From NCBI GenBank assembly GCA_021791415.1, contig JAJYWQ010000020.1, forward strand, positions 1-57,225: a DNA stretch of 57,225 bases, written 5' to 3'. The notes under the pieces are model-generated. The model did not search any database. It had not been told where the DNA came from and was given only the letters and a program-made list of their open reading frames with translations. The stretch is from a bacterium. Lineage in GTDB: Bacteria; Chloroflexota; Dormibacteria; Aeolococcales; Bog-877. Below are positions 49,692 to 57,153 of this stretch, piece after piece. The stretch's first letter is position 1. Every line of letters begins with the position of its first letter. The position numbers and the translations under genes were made by a program.

Positions 49692-51902
49692 TCAGCGCCA
49701 GAGGCTGCGGACGTCGAGGATCAGGTAGCCCGGGGCCGAGGCCACCACCGGCAGATGCTGGTCGCGGTACCAGGCGAGGTTGGCGGCGATCTGGTTGTAG
49801 TCGCCGGGCTCGAACTCGATGTAGCCGACCCGGTAGCGGGCCAGGAGGTAGCCCACCTGGCAGGAGCCGGAAGCCGGGCAGCCGGCGTACATCAGCTGCA
49901 CCGCCCGGTAGCGGGCGGCCAGCGGCTGACCGTAGCTCCAAAGCCAGCCGTAGTAGCCCAGGACCGCGGTGCGCCCGGCGAGCGACGTGACCGGGTCGTT
50001 GGGCTGACCCTCGGTGAGGAAGATGGCCCGCGGGTTGGTTCGCCGCTCCACCTCCCGGGCCACGGTCAGCTCCGGCGGCCCGGCCAGGGTGGAGGTGGCA
50101 CCGCTGGGGGGCGTCTGCAGGGTGCTGCTCCGCCCCTGCAGTCCAGCGAGCTCAGCCAGGACCCCGCTGAGGACCAGCGTGAGGGTGGCTGCAGCCGCCA
50201 GGCCCCGGAGCCAGGCCCCCCGGGGCACCTGGGTGAGGAGCCAGGCCAGGGGGATGGCGGCGACCAGGTACCAGTAGCTGAGCAGCTTGGTGTTGTCCCA
50301 GTTCCAGGGCTGGGTGATGACCAGGTTGGCCAGCAGGAAAGCCGCCCAGCCCGGAGCCCAGAAGCGCAGGAGCTGGAGACGCCGGGCCCTGTCCGGGGTC
50401 CTTCCCCGGACGGTGGCCAGCGCCACCAGCCCCACCGCCAGGACCAGGAAGATCCCGGTGTTGGAGAGCCAGAAGCCGAGGAACGCCCCGTAGAAGGATG
50501 GCTGCGAAAGGGTCTGGCCGACGTACCTGACCATGTCGGGGGGGGACGCACCGGCGAGGTAGAGGGCCGAACAGGCATATCCGGCGTGGAGTTGGGCCGC
50601 GGTGCAGGCGGAGCTGGCGTGCGAGAGCCACCCCAGGTCCAGCGCGGGGAAGAGGTTGGGCCCGAGCGGTCCAGTTGCGGATCCGTGGGGACCGGCAACC
50701 TCGAAGTAGAGCTGGGGCAGACCCAGGACCGCCGCCGGGAGGATGGAGGCGGCCACCCCCCGCCACCATCCCCGGCGCCCGCTCCACCAGAGAGCAGACA
50801 GGCCCAGGAAGAGGTAGCCGAAGGGGTTGAACAGAGGAACGGCGGCGGTGAGGACCCCGGCGGAGATGGCCAGTGGCGTCCGGCGCCTCCTGACCGCCTC
50901 CCAGAGGCAGCTCAGCCCCAGCGCTACCATCCCCACCCCGAAGGCGAAGTCGCGCTGGGGTAGCCAGTAGACCAGGAGAGGCTCGTACCACTGCAGGTCG
51001 GGGAGCGGTGGGTCCGGCTGCTGCTGACCGTCGTAGAAGCGGGGAAGGTGGGTCAGCTCGGTGGGGATGTGCCCCAGGTAGGCCGCCACCGCAGAAGGAG
51101 TGGCGGTGCTGAGGTGGGTGCAGGCCGCGGAGTCGAACCCCGGTTGACTCACGGCCAGCTGCTGGCAGCCGTCTCCGTACGCGCCCACGAATCCCAGGCC
51201 GCCCCCGAAGAGCACCAGTCCGAGGGCGAGCGCGCCCGCCGCCGGGCGGCGCGTGACCCGGGTCGCGAGTTGGAAGACAAGGACCATGGCCGCCCAGCCG
51301 ACCACGAACGAGGGCATGTCGAGCGCCCCGGCGAGGTTCTGCCCGAGCGCCTCCAGGAGGGCCGGCTGGAAGTCCACCAGGAAGGGGTAACGGAAGGCCG
51401 TCCCGGACTCCACGCTGTCCCGGGGCGGCAGGTTGTGGCCCAGATGGAAGCTCTGGACGTAGCTGGCGTGGACGGACCAGTCTCCCCAGAGGTTGGAAGC
51501 CGCCAAGAGTGTCCCGTGGGGACCCACCTGGAGGGCGTGGGAGAACAGGAACCAGCTGCCCAGACCGGTGACCACCACGGTCGCCAGCGACCAGCGGAAG
51601 CCGGCCGTCCTTATCCCCTGGCGGACCTGGGTGGCCCACAGCCGGAACTTCCCGGGCCGGAACCTGGCGAAGGTGAGGGCGGCGATCAAGGCAGGTGGGA
51701 CCAGGGCGGCGGCAGCGCCGGGCCCCAGCACCAGCGCCAGGAGGATACCGAGCATCGTCGAGCCCACCAAACCCGTCAAGGCGGCCGCAGCCGGCCGCTC
51801 CAGGGGCAGCCACCTGAGCGGGATGAGGGAGGTCAGCCCCCAGCCCGCAGCTGCGACCAGTGTCCAGTAGGCGGTGAGGGCAGGCCAGCCGGTCAGTACC
51901 AA
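49692..51902 (-). CDS. Large multi-pass membrane protein, GT-C-like
   Basis: 736 aa with about twelve hydrophobic segments. After two or three helices there is a loop with WGDWSVHASYVQSFHLGHNL, suggestive of the Asp/His loop of GT-C enzymes. The middle reads PTELTHLPRFYDGQQQPDPP and LQWYEPLLVYWLPQRDFAFG; near the end of the membrane part is QPWNWDNTKLLSYWYL. A C-terminal soluble part carries AGCPASGSCQVGYLLARYRV with a possible disulfide. The TTG at 51902 overlaps the PMT stop by 10 bp. Substrate unknown; probably works with the PMT gene on the outer face. Confidence 0.65.
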   Translation of the reverse strand: MVLTGWPALTAYWTLVAAAGWGLTSLIPLRWLPLERPAAAALTGLVGSTMLGILLALVLGPGAAAALVPPALIAALTFARFRPGKFRLWATQVRQGIRTAGFRWSLATVVVTGLGSWFLFSHALQVGPHGTLLAASNLWGDWSVHASYVQSFHLGHNLPPRDSVESGTAFRYPFLVDFQPALLEALGQNLAGALDMPSFVVGWAAMVLVFQLATRVTRRPAAGALALGLVLFGGGLGFVGAYGDGCQQLAVSQPGFDSAACTHLSTATPSAVAAYLGHIPTELTHLPRFYDGQQQPDPPLPDLQWYEPLLVYWLPQRDFAFGVGMVALGLSCLWEAVRRRRTPLAISAGVLTAAVPLFNPFGYLFLGLSALWWSGRRGWWRGVAASILPAAVLGLPQLYFEVAGPHGSATGPLGPNLFPALDLGWLSHASSACTAAQLHAGYACSALYLAGASPPDMVRYVGQTLSQPSFYGAFLGFWLSNTGIFLVLAVGLVALATVRGRTPDRARRLQLLRFWAPGWAAFLLANLVITQPWNWDNTKLLSYWYLVAAIPLAWLLTQVPRGAWLRGLAAAATLTLVLSGVLAELAGLQGRSSTLQTPPSGATSTLAGPPELTVAREVERRTNPRAIFLTEGQPNDPVTSLAGRTAVLGYYGWLWSYGQPLAARYRAVQLMYAGCPASGSCQVGYLLARYRVGYIEFEPGDYNQIAANLAWYRDQHLPVVASAPGYLILDVRSLWR

Positions 51903-53791
51903 CCGGACACCCAGATGTGCTGGAAGAAGTCCGATGAGGAGATGGGCTGGCCGGTCCAGAGCGGGTAGAAATAGGCGAAGCAGAGGACCACGGCGAGGAC
52001 CACCGCCCCGCCCACCGGAGCCAGAGAAAGGCCTCCGAGACGCGCCCGGTCCAGCTGCAGCACCATCCGGGCGCGGAGAAGCCTGGTGCAGAGGTAGGCC
52101 AGAGCCAGGCAGACAAACGGCAACGCCTCGATGTACTCGTAGAAGAATAGGATCCGGGACGGCCAGGACCAGAGCAGGAGCCAGTCGAAGAGGTAGGCGA
52201 GGAGGATGAACCCGGCCACCCGGTCACGGCGCCGAACCAGGAGGTAGAGGCACCAGGCGAGGGCCAGAAGACCGAGCCAGAAGACGGCGGGGTTACCCAT
52301 GTCGGTGATCCACGTGTAGTTGGACACCGTCTGCCCCCCCACAGTGCTCACCCCATTGCCGTTGTAGGTCGCGTAGAAGAGCACCGGATGGGCGTCGAGC
52401 GGCCAGCTGTAGAAGGGGGAGGCGAACGGATGCGTGGCTTTGAGGGTGGCCTGGTAGCTCAGGCTTCCCAGGCTGTTCCACTCCACGTCGGCGATGGACT
52501 GTCCCAGGTTGAATCCAGTGGGCAGCCAGAAGTCGACCTGCCCGATGTGGTACTCCGAGAGCGGCATCGCCACCGGGAGGCGGCAGACCGAGGCCGTCTC
52601 CACGAGCCCGGTGCAGGTGGCGGTGGGGCCGCCGGGGTTGGCGAAGTTGACGTAGAGCGTGTGGGCGATGGTCCAGTACCGGAAGAAGGAGGCGTAGAAG
52701 AGAAAGAGGATCACCACCAGGGCGCCCAGGTAGTGCCAGGACCAGCGCAGCTGCCGCACCATGGTGCGCCGGGAGGCCTCCTCAGGATCGTCCGGAGCGG
52801 GGGGCAGGATCCACCGGGCGACCCCGCCCACCCCCCATCGCACCCTCAGCCGGGGCCGGAGCCAGCGCCCGAGAAGCAGCACGACCATGACCGCGATCCC
52901 GGGCACCATGTCCGCCTTGCAGGCCAGCCCGAGACCCGAGGCGAGTGCCGTCAGGTAGAGAGTCCAGCGCCACTGGGCGGGGGTCCTGGCGTGCCAATGC
53001 AGGAGGAACATCCAGAACGCCAGCATCACGAAGAAGACGGCGATTACGTCGATCACCCCGGTGCGCGACTCCACCAGCTCCAGCCCGTCCAGGCTGAAGA
53101 AGAGGGCCGCCAGAGCGGGGAATAGCCGGCTCCGGCGCCAAAGGCGCCGGGCCAGGAAGTACAGGACCCCGATCACCAGGCTGCCCAGGATGGCCGACAT
53201 GATCCGCCAGCCCCAGGGGTTGAACCCCAGCCAGCTGATGCCGCCGGCGATGATCAGCTTGGTGAGGGGCGGCTCAGGGTCGAAGTAGTCGATGCCCTTG
53301 AGGTTCTTGAGCGCGTCCACGGGGAAGTAGACCTCGTCGAAGACGAACCCACAGGTCTGGCGCTCTGCGTTGTGGGGCCCTACGGGGGCCTGGGTGCACC
53401 CCGAGGTGTTGAAGGGATAGCCGAGCCCCCAGGCCCCTATCCCCAAGACGTCGTGGGTAGGGGTGCGGTGCACCCCGGTCGGAGCGGACACCGTGCCGGT
53501 GACTCCCACGTGGCCCTGGAGGAAGTCCAGGTAGATGGGACTGGCCAGCCGCACCGCCAGGGCGGCTGCCACCAGCACCCCGGCGATGGCGAGGTCCCTC
53601 CCATCGACTGCCGTGAGGTCCTGATGGCGGCGGAGCAGCAGGGATAGCGCCCAGACCGCCGCCACCATCACCACCGCCACCAGTGGGTTCAGCGGCCAGC
53701 GCAGCAGTTGGGCGGCGAGGGCGAAGAGCGCCGCTGAGGCCAGCGCGTACGGCCACTCCCGCCGTACGGCGGGCCAGTTGGAGAGGGTCAC
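51893..53791 (-). CDS. Dolichyl/polyprenyl-phosphate-mannose protein mannosyltransferase (GT39)
   Basis: 632 aa. PMT family: an extracytoplasmic acidic loop FVFDEVYFPVDALKNLKG then IDYFDPEPPLTKLIIAGGIS, equivalent to the catalytic Asp-Glu and HPP-type motif, followed by GWRIMSAILGSLVIGVLYFL. Around eleven helices and a large periplasmic domain (near 390-480, with Cys pairs GPTATCTGLVETASVCRLP). It O-mannosylates exported proteins using polyprenyl-P-mannose. GTG start overlaps the upstream stop (GTGA). The mannose donor synthase is not in the window. Confidence 0.85.
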   Translation of the reverse strand: MTLSNWPAVRREWPYALASAALFALAAQLLRWPLNPLVAVVMVAAVWALSLLLRRHQDLTAVDGRDLAIAGVLVAAALAVRLASPIYLDFLQGHVGVTGTVSAPTGVHRTPTHDVLGIGAWGLGYPFNTSGCTQAPVGPHNAERQTCGFVFDEVYFPVDALKNLKGIDYFDPEPPLTKLIIAGGISWLGFNPWGWRIMSAILGSLVIGVLYFLARRLWRRSRLFPALAALFFSLDGLELVESRTGVIDVIAVFFVMLAFWMFLLHWHARTPAQWRWTLYLTALASGLGLACKADMVPGIAVMVVLLLGRWLRPRLRVRWGVGGVARWILPPAPDDPEEASRRTMVRQLRWSWHYLGALVVILFLFYASFFRYWTIAHTLYVNFANPGGPTATCTGLVETASVCRLPVAMPLSEYHIGQVDFWLPTGFNLGQSIADVEWNSLGSLSYQATLKATHPFASPFYSWPLDAHPVLFYATYNGNGVSTVGGQTVSNYTWITDMGNPAVFWLGLLALAWCLYLLVRRRDRVAGFILLAYLFDWLLLWSWPSRILFFYEYIEALPFVCLALAYLCTRLLRARMVLQLDRARLGGLSLAPVGGAVVLAVVLCFAYFYPLWTGQPISSSDFFQHIWVSGWY

Positions 53792-54378
53792 CTCCGCCGG
53801 GTGGGCCGGGACGCCGCCGATGGGGGCCGACGGCGGATCCTCGGGCGGAGCCCCCGGTCCAGCTCATCGGCGCGCCGCACCAGCAGGATGAGATCCTGGT
53901 CCAGCACCGTTCGCCGACCCAGCTCCCGACCCACGGCCAGCAGCTGGTCATGGTCCATCTCGACCCTCACTATGCAGACGGGACTGGTGGCGTAGCGCTT
54001 CAGGCTCCCGCTGAGCAGTGAACGCCGGCTGGGGGTGTCGAAGAAGGCCCCCAGGGGTTGGGACCGGGACTGGCGGAGGCTCTCGTAGGGCACGGTGGTG
54101 AGCTTGAACCAGTGGCGAATGAGCAGCCCCTCGGAGACGAGGGAGACGTAATGCCAGCGCTGGCGGAGGTAGAGCCAGCCAAGGACCATGAGGAACAGGG
54201 CAAGCACGACCAGGAAGCTGGGGTCGAGCCCGTGGCGCCCGTAGATGGTGATGCCCTCCCCCGCCAGGAGCACGGCGATGCCGTAGGCGAGGACCCACCA
54301 CATCCGCCGCCACAGCTCGTAGGAGGTGATCAGCGGGTACTTCGGCTCGGGAGCGACCGCAGGTTGGCTCTGGCTCAC
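53788..54378 (-). CDS. Membrane protein with bacterial PH-like domain
   Basis: 196 aa. Two closely spaced helices (about 28-48 and 55-75: MWWVLAYGIAVLLAGEGITI, FLVVLALFLMVLGWLYL) followed by a beta-rich module YVSLVSEGLLIRHWFKLTTV and PYESLRQ, the pattern of bacterial PH (YdbS/YdbT-like) domains. C-terminal Arg-rich tail. Function unknown. The GTG start overlaps the mtnP stop as GTGA and its own stop overlaps the PMT start, so it is an operon member between mtnP and the PMT gene. Confidence 0.7.
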   Translation of the reverse strand: MSQSQPAVAPEPKYPLITSYELWRRMWWVLAYGIAVLLAGEGITIYGRHGLDPSFLVVLALFLMVLGWLYLRQRWHYVSLVSEGLLIRHWFKLTTVPYESLRQSRSQPLGAFFDTPSRRSLLSGSLKRYATSPVCIVRVEMDHDQLLAVGRELGRRTVLDQDLILLVRRADELDRGLRPRIRRRPPSAASRPTRRR

Positions 54379-55178
54379 CCGGCAGCGTCCTGGGGGAGGC
54401 GGGCGGCGGCACAGGAGCACCCCCTCTCCGGCGGCATCCCGGCCACCACGTCCAGCAGTAGGGAGCGAACCCGATCCACGTTCGCCGCGAACACCCTCAG
54501 GACCTCCTGGTGGCTAACCGGGGCGATGTCCGGCCTGCCCTCCAGCCCGGCGTCGTAGTCCGTGACCAGGGCGATGGAGGCGTAGCACATGCCCAGCTCC
54601 CTGGCCAGCGCCACCTCGGGGTATCCCGTCATGCCCACGATCCCCCACCCCATCTGCGAGTACCAGGCCGACTCCGCCCGGGTTCCGAAGCGGGGGCCCT
54701 GGATCACCACCATGGTCCGATGCCGGTGGACCGTCCTGCCGGAGGCAGTGGCTTTCGATTCGGCAAGGTCGCCCAACTCCGGGCAGTAAGGGTCAGCAGC
54801 CGCGAGGTGTGCCACCTCGGGCCCCTCCCAGAAGGTGTCCGAGCGGCCCCAGGTCCGGTCCACGTACTGGTCGGGGATGACGACGTCCCCGGGGGCCAGC
54901 TCGGCTTGCAGCGAGCCGACCGCCGCCGGGCCCAGCACCCGGGTCACGCCCAGCTGGCCCATTGCATGGAGGTTGGCGCGAAAGTTGATCTGGTGCGGCG
55001 GGATGGTGTGGTGGCGGCCATGCCGCGGCATGAACACGACCTTGCGGGTGCCGATCCGGCCGACGAAGGCGGCGTCGCTGGGCGCCCCGTAGGGGGTCTC
55101 GACCCGAACCTCCTCGGCCCCCTGCAAGAGCTCGTAGAGCCCCGACCCGCCGAATATCCCCACCACGTCCTCGGTCAT
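54375..55178 (-). CDS. mtnP: S-methyl-5'-thioadenosine phosphorylase
   Basis: 267 aa PNP-family phosphorylase. VGIFGGSGLYELLQGAEEV, VFMPRHGRHHTIPPHQINFR (phosphate and base site) and RVLGPAAVGSLQAELAPGDV are present. IQGPRFGTRAESAWY has GPRFGT where MTAP normally has GPRFST, and LVTDYDAGLEG is the acidic substrate loop. Cleaves MTA to adenine and methylthioribose-1-P; with the GT/PS variation a 6-oxopurine phosphorylase-type specificity is possible. ATG with GGGAGG upstream. Preceded by CATAAT at 55233. First gene of mtnP, PH, PMT, GT-C. Confidence 0.92.
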   Translation of the reverse strand: MTEDVVGIFGGSGLYELLQGAEEVRVETPYGAPSDAAFVGRIGTRKVVFMPRHGRHHTIPPHQINFRANLHAMGQLGVTRVLGPAAVGSLQAELAPGDVVIPDQYVDRTWGRSDTFWEGPEVAHLAAADPYCPELGDLAESKATASGRTVHRHRTMVVIQGPRFGTRAESAWYSQMGWGIVGMTGYPEVALARELGMCYASIALVTDYDAGLEGRPDIAPVSHQEVLRVFAANVDRVRSLLLDVVAGMPPERGCSCAAARLPQDAAG

Positions 55179-55232
55179 CAGCGGGACACCTCCCAGTGCG
55201 CGCCAGGAGACCGGCGCTCGGACATGGCGCCA

Positions 55233-55238
55233 ATTATG
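55233..55238 (-). promoter_or_regulatory. -10 box of the mtnP operon
   Basis: CATAAT on the minus strand in the 75-bp gap after moeB. The leader to ATG 55178 is about 48 nt and contains GGGAGG. Confidence 0.5.
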
Positions 55239-55253
55239 GTGAGCGAGGAGCCC

Positions 55254-56018
55254 TCACCTCCGATGGCTCGGGCAGTTCGGGTCCCGCGGGAACTGGATCT
55301 CCCGCCAGCGCATGGAGGCGCCGTCGAGGTCCCACAGCCTGCCCACCAGGCTGGCTGGGCCGATGCCCGCGAGCCAGCTGAGCGCCAGAAGAGCCTGCAT
55401 CGCCCCCACCACCCCAGCCACCGGTCCGAGGATCCCGGCAGTGCGGCAGTCGGCCGCGGTGGCAGGGGTCGCCGGGAACAGACAGCGGTAACACGGCCCG
55501 ACCCCTCCCACCTGCAGCACCTGACCCCGAAGGCCGGTAGCTCCGGCGATCACTAGCTGGCGTCCGCTCTCCACGGCCCAGTCATTGAGCGCGAACTTGG
55601 TCTCCGGGTCGTCGGTGCACTCCAGGATCAGCTCCGCGCCTTCGAGAGACGGGCTCAGGGCACTCGGATCAGCCCGGGCAGGAAGGGGCTCCACCGCTAC
55701 CAACTCGTTGAGCGCGCGAAGACGCTCAGCCAGGCGCCCCGCCTTGGAGGCTCCGATGTCCGCCGTGCTGAACTGCACCTGGCGGTGGAGGTTGTCCAGG
55801 GCCACAGAGTCCGGGTCGAGGAGGCGAACATGGCCCACCCCCGCCCCCACAAGATAGGGGGCGGCAGCCGAGCCCAGGGCCCCGCACCCCACGACCGCCA
55901 CTGTGGCCCGTCTGAGCCGGAGCTGGGCAGTCTCGCCCATCTCTGGCAGCAGCAGTTGCCTGCTGTAGCGCTCCACCTCCACGTCGGACAGACTGTCCCC
56001 GGCGCCCTCCGAGCTCAC
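55254..56018 (-). CDS. moeB: MoeB/ThiF-family E1-like adenylyltransferase
   Basis: 254 aa. RYSRQLLLPEMGETAQLRLR, nucleotide loop VVGCGALGSAAAPYLVGAG, LLDPDSVALDNLHRQVQF (Arg finger) and STADIGASKA are standard. GPCYRCLF holds the zinc pair C176/C179, and ATAADCRTAGILGPVAG the catalytic C191. The second zinc pair is changed: the C-terminus reads DPNCPSH (C249, H252) instead of CxxC. It adenylates the C-terminus of a ubiquitin-like sulfur carrier (MoaD/ThiS type), but no such carrier gene is present here. GTG start overlaps the DsrH-like stop (GTGA). Confidence 0.88.
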   Translation of the reverse strand: MSSEGAGDSLSDVEVERYSRQLLLPEMGETAQLRLRRATVAVVGCGALGSAAAPYLVGAGVGHVRLLDPDSVALDNLHRQVQFSTADIGASKAGRLAERLRALNELVAVEPLPARADPSALSPSLEGAELILECTDDPETKFALNDWAVESGRQLVIAGATGLRGQVLQVGGVGPCYRCLFPATPATAADCRTAGILGPVAGVVGAMQALLALSWLAGIGPASLVGRLWDLDGASMRWREIQFPRDPNCPSHRR

Positions 56019-56305
56019 CAAGCGACCACCACGTCGGCAGACAACAGGAGGCTCAGCAGCGCCTCGTAGTCCACAAGCGCCCAGCGCTCGGTGGCCAGCC
56101 GCACCGCAGCATCGGCGTGCACCGCCAAGATGGGCACCACCTCCTGGCTCACCGAGTGCCCGAGCAAGCCCCGAACGCTCGGCTCTGTCTCCGACACCGC
56201 TTCCCCGGCCAGTACCACCACGGGCCGGCGCCCGCCCGCGAGAGAGTACGCCACCGACTGCCAACCTCTGTGGTCCCCGGCGCGGCTGATCAGGTGGAGC
56301 TCCAT
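56015..56305 (-). CDS. DsrH/TusB-like protein without cysteine
   Basis: 96 aa. MELHLISRAGDHRGWQSVAY, a central VVVLAGEAV, VPILAVHADAAVRLA, the strand WALVDYEALLSLLLSADVVVAW at the end. The terminal DYxxLLxL...ADVVVAW closely matches DsrH/TusB. It has no cysteine at all, so it would be structural in a DsrEFH/TusBCD-like hexamer rather than a persulfide carrier. ATG 56305 is preferred over GTG 56311 because GAGGTG lies 5 nt upstream. Confidence 0.68.
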   Translation of the reverse strand: MELHLISRAGDHRGWQSVAYSLAGGRRPVVVLAGEAVSETEPSVRGLLGHSVSQEVVPILAVHADAAVRLATERWALVDYEALLSLLLSADVVVAW

Positions 56306-56312
56306 GCCCACC

Positions 56313-56669
56313 TCATATCACCAGCCAGTGGTGCGCCTGCCGGCATCGGGCCTCGATCTCGTCCGCGCCAAGAGTCCGCACCTGCGGCCGCAGGCGGGCA
56401 ACGAGGGCGGGGTCATCCCCGGCATCCCACCTGACCACGACCTCGACGCCATCATCGGCCAGCAGGGCCTCCATCTGCTCAGAGATCTCATCGGGTCCCG
56501 TACCGCCGGGGGTCTCGGGCTGGATGGCCAACTCACGGGCCGCACCCTCCAGCACCAGGAACACGTCACAGCCGCCCAGGGGAAGCGCCAGGGCGACCGC
56601 GACTGCCTGCCCCATCTCCGCTCCCCCGCTCCTGGCCACCAAGGCCACCTCCCGATTGGTCACCGGCAT
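56313..56669 (-). CDS. DsrE/DsrF-like protein, second subunit
   Basis: 118 aa. REVALVARSGGAEMGQAVAV, VFLVLEGAARELAIQPE, a helix EQMEALLADDGVEVVVRW and the ending RCRQAHHWLVI. The strand-helix alternation and EG-A at the DsrE GV loop suggest DsrF/TusC. Cys34 and Cys109 are not at the classic carrier position. Its ATG overlaps the previous gene by 10 bp; the DsrH-like gene follows at 7 bp. Confidence 0.6.
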   Translation of the reverse strand: MPVTNREVALVARSGGAEMGQAVAVALALPLGGCDVFLVLEGAARELAIQPETPGGTGPDEISEQMEALLADDGVEVVVRWDAGDDPALVARLRPQVRTLGADEIEARCRQAHHWLVI

Positions 56670-56977
56670 TGCACGACCCTGTCCGCCTCTCGGCACCAGA
56701 GTGCGAGGTCCCTCAGGCTGCCCCTCAACACCCGGTGGTCCGGTGCCTCGCCCCCCCGCCTCCATCGCCAGTCGGCGTCGCAGTGGGCCACCGAGGCGCC
56801 CGATCCGACGACCCGCCCGGCCGCCAGGACCCCATCCCCCACGAGGAAGACCTTGGTGTCATGGCCGGCAGCCACGGCTGCGTGGGCCAGTCCCGAGATC
56901 AAACCGGCCGATGGAGAGTCCGGCCCCGAGCCCAGGACCAGGACCAGCCTGCGGTGGGTCGCACTGACGCCGGCCAC
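56660..56977 (-). CDS. DsrE/TusD-like protein with candidate carrier cysteine
   Basis: 105 aa from GTG 56977. RRLVLVLGSGPDSPSAGLIS, HAAVAAGHDTKVFLVGDGVL (the DsrE GDGV loop) and ASVAHCDADWRWRRGG, where Cys66 falls at the conserved persulfide-carrying position. Two more cysteines lie at 95 and 104 near the C-terminus. First of the operon dsrE, dsrE2, dsrH, moeB. The start is backed by TACGCT 7 nt upstream; earlier in-frame codons run into the tRNA and are not used. Confidence 0.68.
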   Translation of the reverse strand: MAGVSATHRRLVLVLGSGPDSPSAGLISGLAHAAVAAGHDTKVFLVGDGVLAAGRVVGSGASVAHCDADWRWRRGGEAPDHRVLRGSLRDLALWCREADRVVQCR

Positions 56978-56984
56978 GCCGGTC

Positions 56985-56990
56985 AGCGTA
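56985..56990 (-). promoter_or_regulatory. -10 box, leaderless sulfur-relay operon
   Basis: TACGCT on the minus strand followed by 7 nt and GTG 56977. Confidence 0.5.
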
Positions 56991-57067
56991 GCTGAGTGTG
57001 GGAGCCGTGAGCCGGGGGACCGCCCCCACGCCCGGGTTCCGCTACCCTGCCCACTCAGCAGCCCTCC

Positions 57068-57153
57068 GCCGGGGTGGCGTAATGGCAGCCGCAGCGGTCT
57101 TAAAAACCGCCGGACGCAAGTCCGTATGGGTTCGAGTCCCATCCCCGGCACCA
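57068..57153 (+). tRNA. tRNA-Leu (UAA)
   Basis: 86 nt including the encoded CCA. Acceptor GCCGGGG / CCCCGGC, discriminator A. D arm GGC...GCC. Anticodon stem GCGGT / ACCGC with loop CUUAAAA (anticodon UAA). A long variable arm (CGGACGCAAGTCCG) as expected for class II Leu. T arm TGGG-TTCGAGT-CCCA. A possible -10 TACCCT lies at 57043-57048, about 20 nt upstream. After it, 57154-57225 holds no recognised feature. Confidence 0.96.

Noticed and set aside
50152-52227. 691-codon minus-strand frame
   Set aside because: Alternative frame of two membrane protein genes; Gly/Arg/Pro-rich with no hydrophobic pattern of its own.
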